NCBI GenBank assembly: GCA_012517435.1
Contig: JAAYUY010000069.1
Location: forward strand, 1-33,111
Source of the DNA: Sphingobacteriales bacterium
GTDB lineage: Bacteria > Bacteroidota > Bacteroidia > CAILMK01 > JAAYUY01
Reading direction: 5' to 3'
Length of the DNA: 33,111 nucleotides
Made by a program: the position numbers and the translations under genes
Notes under the pieces: model-generated
Databases searched by the model: none
What the model saw: the letters and a program-made list of their open reading frames with translations, nothing else
Told to the model about the DNA's origin: nothing
Shown here: piece by piece, positions 22,160 to 30,011 of the stretch
Layout of the letters: each line of letters starts with the position of its first letter
Position numbering within the stretch: position 1 is the stretch's first letter

Positions 22160-23026
22160 ATGAAATTTAAAGGACTTGGTGTTGCTGTAATTACACCTTT
22201 TACCAAATCTCTTGATGTTGATATTGTAGCATTTGAAAACATTATTCACCAACTGATTTCAAATGGAGCAGATTATCTGGTTTTACTCGGAACCACAGCC
22301 GAAACTCCTACGCTTAGTCCTGCTGAAAAACGACAACTGCTGTCCTCAGCTATTAAAATTAATGCCGGTAAAAAACCTGTAGTAGCCGGAATTGGGGGAA
22401 ATAACACCCTTAAAATCATTGAAGAAATAAAAAGCTTTGATTTTACTGGTATTGACGGGATTTTATCTGTAGTGCCATACTACAACAAACCCAATCAGAA
22501 AGGTATTTACAATCATTTTAAAACAATAGCCGAAGCATGCCCTGTTCCCATTATTTTGTACAACATTCCCGGACGAACCGGTGTTAATATGACCGCTGAA
22601 ACAACCCTTAAACTGGCTAATGATTTTAAAAACATTCAGGGGGTTAAGGAAGCATCAGGTAATCTCGATCAGATCATGGAAATTATAAAAAACAAACCTG
22701 AAAACTTTGCTGTCATTTCAGGAGATGATAATCTGACACTCCCCTTGATTGCGTTAGGAGCCGATGGGGTCATTTCAGTAATCGGAAATGCCTTTCCCGA
22801 CAAATTATCGAAAATGATTTCAATATTCCCGTCCCATCCGGATAAAGCCGCCCTGATTCATTATGAACTCATGGATTTCATCAAATATCTGTTTGTTGAA
22901 GGAAATCCGGCAGGCATCAAAGGGCTAATGTCGCTGATGGGATATTGCGAAAAAACGGTAAGGCCACCATTGTACGAATTAAGTGATGATGTTATTCATA
23001 AGTTTCTCGAATTATTACAATCATAA
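22160..23026 (+). CDS. dapA: 4-hydroxy-tetrahydrodipicolinate synthase
   Basis: A 288-residue TIM-barrel aldolase that condenses pyruvate with aspartate semialdehyde, the first committed step to diaminopimelate and lysine (EC 4.3.3.7). The start is ATG at 22160, one base after the previous stop; an upstream in-frame TTG would add 27 residues inside the previous gene and is rejected. Catalytic residues are present: Schiff-base K163 (GVKEASGN), Y134 and R139 (YNIPGRTG), T45/T46 in GTTAETPTLS and Y107/Y108 (VVPYYNKP). The motif reads GTTAETP where E. coli has GTTGESA, a known variation. Its place after an M23 peptidase links the set to cell-wall synthesis and turnover. Confidence 0.96.
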   Translation: MKFKGLGVAVITPFTKSLDVDIVAFENIIHQLISNGADYLVLLGTTAETPTLSPAEKRQLLSSAIKINAGKKPVVAGIGGNNTLKIIEEIKSFDFTGIDGILSVVPYYNKPNQKGIYNHFKTIAEACPVPIILYNIPGRTGVNMTAETTLKLANDFKNIQGVKEASGNLDQIMEIIKNKPENFAVISGDDNLTLPLIALGADGVISVIGNAFPDKLSKMISIFPSHPDKAALIHYELMDFIKYLFVEGNPAGIKGLMSLMGYCEKTVRPPLYELSDDVIHKFLELLQS

Positions 23027-23057
23027 TCACCTGTTAATCAGGCTAATAATCTGATAA

Positions 23058-24590
23058 CTAAAATGGCATGGGAGGTTCGTCCTCATCTTCCTGGTCCGGA
23101 AGATCATGGTTTGCTTTTGAAGGCAGAACAAAGGTGCCATTCTGAGGCAGGCCAAGATTATAATCAAGGTCTGAAAATTTTGCAAAAGAATCAATAAATC
23201 TAAGCCGGATAGCATCTCTGACCTGACCATGCCTGTTTTTGGCCAGATTAATTTCGGCAACTCCTTTCGTAGGCAGGTGGTCATCATCCTCATAAATCTT
23301 GTAATACTCCGGACGATAAATAAACAAAACCTGGTCGGCATCCTGCTCAATAGAGCCTGATTCACGCAAGTCGCTAAGCATGGGTTTTTTAGTCCCTGAT
23401 CTTTTTTCAACCTCACGGCTTAACTGCGAAAGCGCAATGACCGGTACATCAAGGTCTTTAGCCATTGCTTTCAGTGCTCTTGAAATAGAGCTGATTTCCT
23501 GTTCCCTGTTGACATTTTTACGATTATCGATATGAGAGTTCATCAACTGCAGATAGTCAATAATGACCATATCGATGCCGTACTGCGATTTCATTCTCCG
23601 GCATTTTGCCCTCAGTTCAAATACATTTATTCCCGGGGTGTCGTCAATAAATATTTTTGCATTTGCCAGCTTTGAAATTTTTGCATGAAGCTGCTCCCAC
23701 TCGTGCTCAGCCAAATCACCACTCCTCAGTTTTTCAGAACGTATTTCAGCTTCAGCCGAAATCAAACGGTTAACCAGCTGAGTGGCCGACATTTCAAGTG
23801 AAAAAATGGCAACGGATTTCTCAAAATCAACAGCGGCATTCCGGGCCATCGATAAGACAAATGAAGTTTTACCCATACCGGGACGCGAAGCAATAATGAT
23901 CAGGTCGCTTTTCTGCCAGCCAAGTGTGATCTTGTCCAACTCAATAAATCCGGACGGCACGCCTGAAGTCCCTGTTTTTTCCCTGTTTTTTGAAATATTC
24001 TCAATTTCTTCAATGCTTTTTGTAATCAAGGTACTCATGGGCAGATAGCTTCCCTTCAGATTACCCTGGGAAATATTAAATATTTCACGTTCAGTCTGGT
24101 CAAGCAAATCAAACACATCTGTCTGATCATCATAGGCCATAACCTGTACCTGCGTTGAAATCCTGATCAGTTCCCTTAAAAGGAATTTTTCGACAAGTAT
24201 TCTGGAATGGTATTCAATATTAGCAGAAGAGCCAACCCTATTGGTCAACTCACTGATATAAAAAGCTCCACCCACAGCCTCTAACTTCCCTTCAGACCTT
24301 AATTCATTAGTAACTGTAAGAATATCAATCGGTTTCGTATTATTGTAGAGGTTCAGGATGGCATTAAAAATTATTTTATGTTCCTCACGGTAAAAAACAT
24401 CAGCATGGAGAAAATCAACTACTTCCGTCAGGGCATCTTTTTCGAGCATAATTGCACCCAAAACAGCTTCTTCGATATCGACAGCCTGAGGCGGTATTCT
24501 GCCGTACTCCAGTTGCTGTGAAGCCACCTGTTGTATCTTTGCCCTGATACTTGTAAGCCTTTCTGAAAACGATTCTGTCTTCTTTTCCAT
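23058..24590 (-). CDS. dnaB: Replicative DNA helicase DnaB
   Basis: A 510-residue hexameric 5'-3' helicase of the replication fork. The N-terminal domain (about 33-135; IPPQAVDIEEAVLGAIM) is followed by a linker helix and the RecA-like motor with Walker A ASRPGMGKTSF (K241), IFSLEMSATQL, Walker B VIIDYLQLM (D345) and the SDLRESGSIEQDAD motif. The C-terminus ends in an acidic DEDEPPMPF-like tail seen in many Bacteroidota homologues. No intein is present. It converges with dapA with 31 bp between stops. Confidence 0.97.
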   Translation of the reverse strand: MEKKTESFSERLTSIRAKIQQVASQQLEYGRIPPQAVDIEEAVLGAIMLEKDALTEVVDFLHADVFYREEHKIIFNAILNLYNNTKPIDILTVTNELRSEGKLEAVGGAFYISELTNRVGSSANIEYHSRILVEKFLLRELIRISTQVQVMAYDDQTDVFDLLDQTEREIFNISQGNLKGSYLPMSTLITKSIEEIENISKNREKTGTSGVPSGFIELDKITLGWQKSDLIIIASRPGMGKTSFVLSMARNAAVDFEKSVAIFSLEMSATQLVNRLISAEAEIRSEKLRSGDLAEHEWEQLHAKISKLANAKIFIDDTPGINVFELRAKCRRMKSQYGIDMVIIDYLQLMNSHIDNRKNVNREQEISSISRALKAMAKDLDVPVIALSQLSREVEKRSGTKKPMLSDLRESGSIEQDADQVLFIYRPEYYKIYEDDDHLPTKGVAEINLAKNRHGQVRDAIRLRFIDSFAKFSDLDYNLGLPQNGTFVLPSKANHDLPDQEDEDEPPMPF

Positions 24591-24634
24591 AAAAACTGCT
24601 TTGTTTTCCTCTTTCCCGCTATTGAATTTTGACG

Positions 24635-24642
24635 CTAAGGTA
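24635..24642 (-). promoter_or_regulatory. Possible dnaB promoter, -7 box TACCTTAG
   Basis: TACCTTAG differs from TAnnTTTG at one position and lies about 45 bp upstream of the dnaB start. A small inverted repeat TTTTAC-C-GTAAAA (24653-24665) lies just upstream. Confidence 0.3.
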
Positions 24643-24691
24643 AACGGGTCAGTTTTACCGTAAAAATATCGTATTTAAACCAATTATCAAT

Positions 24692-24844
24692 TCACAGGCT
24701 GAAAGTTTTCTGTGAATATTTTGTTGATATTTTTTTTAATTCTGCCACTAACAATTCAAAACTGACTTTTTTATCCACATTCCACTTTAATTCAATCTCC
24801 TCCTGCCCTGATAATTTTTTAACAATTAATTTTGGCATGCCCAT
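24692..24844 (-). CDS. Possible small gene (50 residues), function unknown
   Basis: Between dnaB and the C69 peptidase gene, the minus strand carries a 51-codon frame from ATG 24844 (alternative ATG 24838) to TGA 24692-24694. The product is charged and would form a helix or two: MGMPKLIVKK at the start, then GQEEIELKWNVDKKVSFELL and AELKKISTK. The Lys/Glu/Leu composition and A-ending codons look like the neighbours rather than random AT-rich DNA. There is no clear promoter (CAAAATCA at 24850-24857 is one base off the -7 consensus) and no ribosome-binding site, so this is a candidate only. Confidence 0.4.
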   Translation of the reverse strand: MGMPKLIVKKLSGQEEIELKWNVDKKVSFELLVAELKKISTKYSQKTFSL

Positions 24845-25071
24845 TATCCAAAATCAGGCAAGTTTTCTTTTTCGGAAACTTTTTTTAAACATTTTTTTCT
24901 GAATAATTTTTACTTATATATTACTGATAATCTGTCATTTATATTAAATCAACTGAGTTTGAAACCATTATGATTTTTCATTTAAAGCCAAAGGTAAAAC
25001 CAGCTCAAACAAGCAAAATAAATTATTCTTATTTTTTATAATACACTGAGAACAAACTACATACAAACAAC
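24845..25071. other. AT-rich spacer with nothing recognisable
   Basis: Together with 24591-24691 and the small candidate gene this makes up the 528-bp gap between dnaB and the C69 peptidase gene. It is very AT-rich. No RNA gene, repeat or convincing coding frame was found on either strand. Confidence 0.6.
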
Positions 25072-25117
25072 TAACTGTAAACCAGAATATAGAATGTAAA
25101 ATATTATATTACAGTTA
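25072..25117. repeat. Inverted repeat directly after the C69 peptidase gene
   Basis: TAACTGTAA (25072-25080) and TTACAGTTA (25109-25117) are perfect inverted copies separated by 28 nt, beginning one base after the C69 stop codon. It could form a 9-bp hairpin that protects or ends the transcript, though no T tract follows. Confidence 0.45.
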
Positions 25118-25118
25118 C

Positions 25119-26783
25119 TTAATGACCCGAGGGAGCTTCGAGGAAAGAACCTTTGTCTTCTACAATTTTCTTCAGAAACCACTCAGGATAACCGGGCTGT
25201 GAAGGGCTTACCGGCATACCATAGCCATTGGTTTCAAATTGTCCGTCTTTTTCTTTCTTGATATTGCCATCATGGTATTTAACAATCAGATACTGAAAAA
25301 GCTGTTTCCAACGCTCCACAACAGCCTGCCCCGTGTTAACAGAATAATCAGTCAGAAACTGACGAGCAAGCTCAGGGTTTTTATCATAAAGGTTTTTTGC
25401 CGCCAGATCAATAGCCGGCATATAACTCACAAACTTGTCTTCAAGTTCCTTCTGAACTTTTCTGACATCTTCAATCATGTAGCTGTATCGCAGATAGGTA
25501 AAATTGGAAACCATGGTAAATACCCAAAAAGCGGCATCATTGCTGAATTGGAGCATGTTGCCGTTACCTTCGGCATAAGCAGGAGGCACCTTATTGATTC
25601 CGCAATACATTGGAGAAAAAACAGTTGTATTGGCATCATCGACACCAAACCAGAAAATACCGCCAATCGGATCGGGAAGCCAGTTGCGTGCCTGTGCAAC
25701 AAAAACGAAACCTGTCTGTTGAGTTGCCGTTGCTCTTTCATTGCAGTAAGTTTTTTCATCAACCTTCCATGTCAGCGGACGCCAGCGGTAAGGTAATCCC
25801 CAGGGGCCTGCACCTATATCTTTGGTCATATCGAATGCAGTGCCTTCCAGATGATCACGCATGAAAAACATCATATCCTGTACGGTAATTTTTCTTTTTG
25901 GCTTGATATACAGGGGCATACGTCCGACTACCTTGCCATTTTCAATTTTAATATGACCGCTGACATAATCCTGATATTTATCCATTCCATCGGCAATATG
26001 GTTGAAAAATGCCCAAACCCTGATGTCACAAAAACGAGCTCCGCCAAAATCCGGCTGAGCATAGGCATCTGAAAAACTGAATTCCTTGTCGGGTCCTGTG
26101 TACCAGCCTTTTTCTCTGGCAAAAGAAATTACCTCTTTATCGTACAGACAGTTTTCAGGATCATTCAACGGAAAAGTGGTTATTCTGGACTGATTGGCAT
26201 GTCCGCTCACATAACCATCTGGTATTCTGACAGCTACCCACAAAGCGCCTTTTTTACCCTTTCCTTTTCCTAACATTTCAAGTATCCAGCATTCATTTTT
26301 ATCGGCAATGGAGAATGATTCGCCTGAACTGTAATAACCATATTCATCCACCAGGCTTGTCATCACCTGAATGGCTTCACGGGCTGTCTTTGCTCTTTGT
26401 AAAGCAAGGTAGATTAATGAACCATAGTCAATAATTCCTTCAGGATTCACCAATTCTTCTCTACCCCCGAAAGTGGTTTCTCCAATTGAAACCTGATATT
26501 CATTCATGTTGCCAACAACGGAATAAGTATGTCTTACTTGTTTGATTTCTCCCAAAAACTTACCACTGTCCCATTCGTATATTCTCATCATGGCATTTTC
26601 GGGATAATCTCTTGCCGGTTTATAGTACAACTCGCCATAAAGAACGTGCGAATCGGCAGAATAGGTAATAAAAGTTGAACCATCAGCAGAAGCACCTCTT
26701 GTAACAATATAATTGGTGCATGCATCAGAAATCAAGCTGACAAATAAGGTAAAGAGTAAAAACAAGCTTATTTTACGTTTCAT
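25119..26783 (-). CDS. Secreted C69 family dipeptidase
   Basis: A 554-residue Ntn-hydrolase of the C69 (PepD) family. A signal peptide (1-21, ending SDA) is followed directly by C22 in CTNYIVTRGAS, the N-terminal nucleophile of the family. Here signal peptidase cleavage itself would expose it, so no self-cleaved pro-peptide is needed. Other family segments include FITYSADSH, VVGNMNEYQVSIGETTFGG, SFSIADKNECWILEM and GHANQSRITTFP. It probably cleaves dipeptides in the periplasm or outside the cell as part of peptide utilisation. Length is normal for the secreted Bacteroidota members. It stands alone with its own promoter box. Confidence 0.94.
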   Translation of the reverse strand: MKRKISLFLLFTLFVSLISDACTNYIVTRGASADGSTFITYSADSHVLYGELYYKPARDYPENAMMRIYEWDSGKFLGEIKQVRHTYSVVGNMNEYQVSIGETTFGGREELVNPEGIIDYGSLIYLALQRAKTAREAIQVMTSLVDEYGYYSSGESFSIADKNECWILEMLGKGKGKKGALWVAVRIPDGYVSGHANQSRITTFPLNDPENCLYDKEVISFAREKGWYTGPDKEFSFSDAYAQPDFGGARFCDIRVWAFFNHIADGMDKYQDYVSGHIKIENGKVVGRMPLYIKPKRKITVQDMMFFMRDHLEGTAFDMTKDIGAGPWGLPYRWRPLTWKVDEKTYCNERATATQQTGFVFVAQARNWLPDPIGGIFWFGVDDANTTVFSPMYCGINKVPPAYAEGNGNMLQFSNDAAFWVFTMVSNFTYLRYSYMIEDVRKVQKELEDKFVSYMPAIDLAAKNLYDKNPELARQFLTDYSVNTGQAVVERWKQLFQYLIVKYHDGNIKKEKDGQFETNGYGMPVSPSQPGYPEWFLKKIVEDKGSFLEAPSGH

Positions 26784-26813
26784 ATCAATGATTTTTAATA
26801 AGTTTTAGACGGG

Positions 26814-26821
26814 CAAAAATA
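26814..26821 (-). promoter_or_regulatory. C69 dipeptidase promoter, -7 box TATTTTTG
   Basis: On the minus strand TATTTTTG matches TAnnTTTG and gives a leader of about 24 nt to the ATG at 26783. No clear TTG at -33. Confidence 0.55.
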
Positions 26822-26916
26822 AATTAAGAAGGCCAATGAAAGCCAGTTCCTCACAAAAATTTATTAAAATCTGAATGCTGTGAATAAAAGCATTTGCCGG
26901 AAGCATAACAGCCGGA

Positions 26917-26924
26917 TAATTTTG
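26917..26924 (+). promoter_or_regulatory. Promoter -7 box TAATTTTG for the kinase-RapZ/murU pair
   Basis: TAATTTTG matches TAnnTTTG and lies 15 bp before the GTG at 26940, implying a very short leader and arguing against the GTG start at 26880. Confidence 0.5.
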
Positions 26925-26939
26925 CATCAAAAAAGACCA

Positions 26940-28361
26940 GTGGAAAAAGCTGATATACTTATACTTAATGAATTATTCTACAGGCACTTCGATCAAATCG
27001 CAAAGGAAACTTTAAAACTGCCTGCTTCAGGATCGGTAAGGGAATATTACCGGTTAAAGTCAGGCAATTCAACGGCTATAGGTGCATTCAACAAAGATAT
27101 CAGGGAAAACATGGCATTTTTTACCCTTACACGTCATTTCAGATGGCTCGGATTAAATGTCCCTGATATTTTTGAAGTAGAAACCGACCAAAAGCATTAT
27201 CTTCTGCAGGATTTAGGCGACACAACACTTTTCAGCTATTTACAGGAAGCCGGATCTGAAGATAAAATAAGCGAAAAATATTTTTCAGCAGTTGAAAACC
27301 TGCTTGACTTTCAGTTTATCGGCCATCGCGGACTTGATTACAATATCTGTTACCCACGCAAAGCCTTTGATAAGCAATCCATGATGTGGGACCTGAACTA
27401 TTTCAAGCATTATTTTATTCGCCTTGCAGGTGTAACTTTTGATGAACAGGCACTTGAAAATGACTTCCACACTTTTACCAACTTCCTTATGCAAGCCGGA
27501 ACCGACAATTTTATGTTTCGTGATTTTCAGTCAAGAAACATTATGGTTTTCGGAGAAAAACTTTATTTTATTGATTACCAGGGAGGAAGGCGTGGCCCAC
27601 TTCAATACGATCTGGCCTCTCTCCTGTTTGATGCAAAAGCTAACCTGTCGCCTGAGTTCAGGTTGAAGGTGATGGAACATTACATCGAAACGGGGAAAAA
27701 ACAATTTGGTATCAATCCGGAAATTTTCAATAAGTTTTTTTATCCTATTGTGTTGATCCGCATCATGCAGGCTTTCGGGGCTTATGGATACAGAGGCTTT
27801 TTTGAAAGAAAAACACATTTTCTCCAAAGTATTCCTTTTGCCCTGAAAAATCTTGAATGGATTTTTGACCATTACAGGCCTGAGCTACATCTGCCTGAAC
27901 TGTACAGAGTTTTTGAACAGATACTTGTCAGTAAAACCCTCAGCGAGCTTAGTTTTACACCAGCCAGTGGGTTGACAGTTTCCATCAACAGTTTCAGCTA
28001 TAAAAAGAGCTATCCGCTCGATAACAGCGGAAATGGCGGTGGTTTTGTCTTTGACTGCCGCTTTTTACCCAATCCCGGACGCTTTGCAGAATATGCAGAA
28101 TTGAATGGAAAAGACCCGAGAGTCATTGCCTTTCTTGAATCAAAGCAAGAGACCAACGAATTCCTGAAAAATGTGTTTGCCATTACTGATGCTGCTATTT
28201 CAAATTACCTTGAAAGGAAATTTTATCACCTCATGATTTCTTTTGGATGTACGGGTGGTCAACACCGCTCAGTCTATTTTGCCGAAAAGCTGGCCCAAAG
28301 ATATGCCGGTATGCAGGGCGTTAACGTCAGGGTCAAACATTTTGAACTTGACAAATCATGA
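26940..28361 (+). CDS. AmgK-like sugar kinase fused to a RapZ C-terminal domain
   Basis: Start chosen at GTG 26940 (473 residues): the frame continues to GTG 26880, but the extra 20 residues are strongly basic and a promoter box falls inside them. Residues about 1-335 are an aminoglycoside-phosphotransferase-fold kinase: substrate/ATP segments LPASGSVREYYRL and LLQDLGDTTLFSYL, catalytic loop FRDFQSRNIM (D195, N200) and metal site IDYQGG (D212). This is the AmgK type, which phosphorylates MurNAc/GlcNAc at the anomeric position. Residues about 343-473 match the RapZ C-terminal domain: FVFDCRFLPNPG and SFGCTGGQHRSVYFAE. In E. coli that domain binds glucosamine-6-phosphate and helps control GlmS. 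The 3' end overlaps a MurU-like gene by 4 bp. The kinase substrate is inferred from that partner. Confidence 0.88.
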   Translation: MEKADILILNELFYRHFDQIAKETLKLPASGSVREYYRLKSGNSTAIGAFNKDIRENMAFFTLTRHFRWLGLNVPDIFEVETDQKHYLLQDLGDTTLFSYLQEAGSEDKISEKYFSAVENLLDFQFIGHRGLDYNICYPRKAFDKQSMMWDLNYFKHYFIRLAGVTFDEQALENDFHTFTNFLMQAGTDNFMFRDFQSRNIMVFGEKLYFIDYQGGRRGPLQYDLASLLFDAKANLSPEFRLKVMEHYIETGKKQFGINPEIFNKFFYPIVLIRIMQAFGAYGYRGFFERKTHFLQSIPFALKNLEWIFDHYRPELHLPELYRVFEQILVSKTLSELSFTPASGLTVSINSFSYKKSYPLDNSGNGGGFVFDCRFLPNPGRFAEYAELNGKDPRVIAFLESKQETNEFLKNVFAITDAAISNYLERKFYHLMISFGCTGGQHRSVYFAEKLAQRYAGMQGVNVRVKHFELDKS

Positions 28362-29047
28362 AAAAAGCGATGATTCTGGCAGCAGGCAAAGGCACAAGGT
28401 TAAAACCTTTCACCGATACCATGCCCAAAGCACTATTTCCTCTTAATGGAACACCAATCTTAGAAATTGTAATTCAAAGACTTATAAAATACGGTTTTAA
28501 AGACATCATTATCAATGTTCATCATTTTGCCGAAAAAATTGAAGAATTCTTACAAATTAACAACAATTTTGACATCAACATCACTTTCTCCCATGAGGAA
28601 AATCTTCTTGAAACAGGAGGCGGCTTAAAAAAAGCTTCCTGGTTTTTTGAAAAAAGCGGCTATTTTCTGGTTCACAATGTTGACATCATCTCTGATCTGA
28701 ATTTAGAAGAGTTTTTTACTTATTCAGTTGAAAATCAAAGTATTGCAACATTAGCTGTTTCAGAACGGGATTCTTCGCGTTATTTTTTATTTGACTCAGA
28801 GATGAATTTAAAAGGTTGGCGAAACACAAAGACTGGCGAAACCATCATTTATGAAAATTCCGCACTTCGGCCTTATGCTTTCAGTGGCATTCAGGTCTTG
28901 TCCGATTCTATTTTTCAGTTTTTCCCCGAAAAAGATGTTTTCTCCCTCACGGAACTATATTTAACAGTCTGCGGTCGGCAGCAAGTCAGGGGATATCTGC
29001 ATAGTGCAGGAAACTGGATGGATGTCGGTAAAACGGTCAGCGGATAA
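28358..29047 (+). CDS. MurU-like sugar-1-phosphate nucleotidyltransferase
   Basis: A 229-residue NTP-transferase of the short MurU/RfbA-like type: signature LAAGKGTRLKPFTDTMPKAL at residues 7-26, ETGGGLK (about 86-92) and NVDIISD (metal Asp). There is no C-terminal acyltransferase domain as in GlmU. Next to an AmgK-like kinase, the likely reaction is UTP + MurNAc-1-phosphate (or GlcNAc-1-phosphate) to the UDP-sugar, the recycling route that bypasses de novo synthesis and confers fosfomycin tolerance in pseudomonads. The ATGA overlap with the kinase gene indicates coupled translation. The sugar specificity is inferred from context; mannose-1-phosphate guanylyltransferases are similar in sequence. 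Confidence 0.88.
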   Translation: MKKAMILAAGKGTRLKPFTDTMPKALFPLNGTPILEIVIQRLIKYGFKDIIINVHHFAEKIEEFLQINNNFDINITFSHEENLLETGGGLKKASWFFEKSGYFLVHNVDIISDLNLEEFFTYSVENQSIATLAVSERDSSRYFLFDSEMNLKGWRNTKTGETIIYENSALRPYAFSGIQVLSDSIFQFFPEKDVFSLTELYLTVCGRQQVRGYLHSAGNWMDVGKTVSG

Positions 29048-29124
29048 ATTTTAATATTCCTAATCATTCACATAATGGGGAAAAATAACACAAGAGTAGG
29101 ATATTTGCTTTTTTGAAAAAGTAA

Positions 29125-29132
29125 TACATTTG
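29125..29132 (+). promoter_or_regulatory. Transketolase operon promoter, -7 box TACATTTG
   Basis: TACATTTG matches TAnnTTTG, with TTTG 17 bp upstream (29104-29107) as a possible -33 element. Leader about 12 nt to the ATG at 29150. Confidence 0.6.
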
Positions 29133-29149
29133 ATTTTTACTTAAAAACA

Positions 29150-30010
29150 ATGGAGAGCGCAGAAATAAATAATTTGCAAAAAATTGCCACCCAGGTCAGA
29201 AGAGATATTATCAGAATGACCAACCATGCGAAATCAGGACATCCGGGCGGGGCACTCGGAGCAGCTGACTTACTTACCGTTCTGTTTTTTCATACCATGC
29301 ATATCGACCCTGATAAATACACTGACACCGGAATAGGCGAAGATGTTTTTTTTCTTTCAAACGGCCACCTTTCTGCCCTGTTTTACAGCATTCTGGCCAG
29401 AAGAGGTTATTTCGATGTGGATGAACTTTCAACTTTCAGAAAGCTGAACAGCCGCCTTCAGGGGCACCCTGCTTCTGTCGATAATATCCCTGGTATCCGA
29501 ATTTCAAGCGGTTCACTCGGACAAGGTTTAAGCGTTGCCATCGGACATGCTTTGGCAAAGAAACTCAACAACGACAATCATCTTGTTTATGTTTTATGCG
29601 GAGATGGTGAACTACAGGAAGGACAAAACTGGGAAGCTTTTATGTTCGCTGCTCATCATAAAGTTGACAATCTCATTGCCATTATTGATTTCAACAATAA
29701 ACAAATTGACGGAAACGTTAGTGATGTCATGTCATTAGGTTCACTCGAAGATAAAATGAAAGCCTTTGGCTGGTACACCCTTAACATGGATGGACATTCC
29801 TATAAAGATATTATTGCCTCACTTCAGGTAGCTGGTCAGGTATCCGGACAGTCAAAACCTGTCTGCATCATCATGCACTCCGTCATGGGAAAGGGTGTTG
29901 ATTTTATGGAAAACAACCATCATTGGCATGGAGTAGCTCCTGATGATGATCAAACTATTCGTGCACTCGCACAATTGCCTGAAACTTTAGGAGATTTTAA
30001 AATAATCTGA
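29150..30010 (+). CDS. tktA: Transketolase, N-terminal (thiamine-diphosphate binding) subunit
   Basis: A 286-residue subunit of a split transketolase, moving two-carbon units between sugar phosphates in the non-oxidative pentose phosphate pathway (EC 2.2.1.1, with the second subunit). It covers the pyrophosphate-binding domain: SGHPGG near residue 30, LQGHPAS, SGSLGQGLSVAIG, and the ThDP/Mg motif GDGELQEGQNWEA, with Asn further on and the histidine-bearing NNHHWHGVAP end. No Pyr domain follows, as expected for the split form. The partner subunit is two genes downstream rather than adjacent; a secreted VWA protein gene lies between. Confidence 0.95.
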   Translation: MESAEINNLQKIATQVRRDIIRMTNHAKSGHPGGALGAADLLTVLFFHTMHIDPDKYTDTGIGEDVFFLSNGHLSALFYSILARRGYFDVDELSTFRKLNSRLQGHPASVDNIPGIRISSGSLGQGLSVAIGHALAKKLNNDNHLVYVLCGDGELQEGQNWEAFMFAAHHKVDNLIAIIDFNNKQIDGNVSDVMSLGSLEDKMKAFGWYTLNMDGHSYKDIIASLQVAGQVSGQSKPVCIIMHSVMGKGVDFMENNHHWHGVAPDDDQTIRALAQLPETLGDFKII

Positions 30011-30011
30011 G

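Noticed and set aside
23027-23416. 129-codon minus-strand frame overlapping the 3' part of dnaB
   Set aside because: It lies in a shifted frame within the conserved helicase sequence.
24771-24779. DnaA box TTATCCACA as part of a replication origin
   Set aside because: It is a single copy, with no cluster or AT-rich unwinding repeats and no dnaA nearby, and it can be explained by the codons of a small gene.
24970-25041. 24-codon frame between dnaB and the C69 peptidase gene
   Set aside because: It is too short, has no ribosome-binding site or promoter, and a composition expected from AT-rich spacer.
25239-25796. 185-codon plus-strand frame opposite the C69 dipeptidase gene
   Set aside because: Antisense to an intact, conserved enzyme, with a composition typical of a complementary-strand artefact.
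26880-26939. GTG start 20 codons upstream for the kinase-RapZ fusion
   Set aside because: The extra residues are basic and unlike the family, and a perfect -7 box lies within them.
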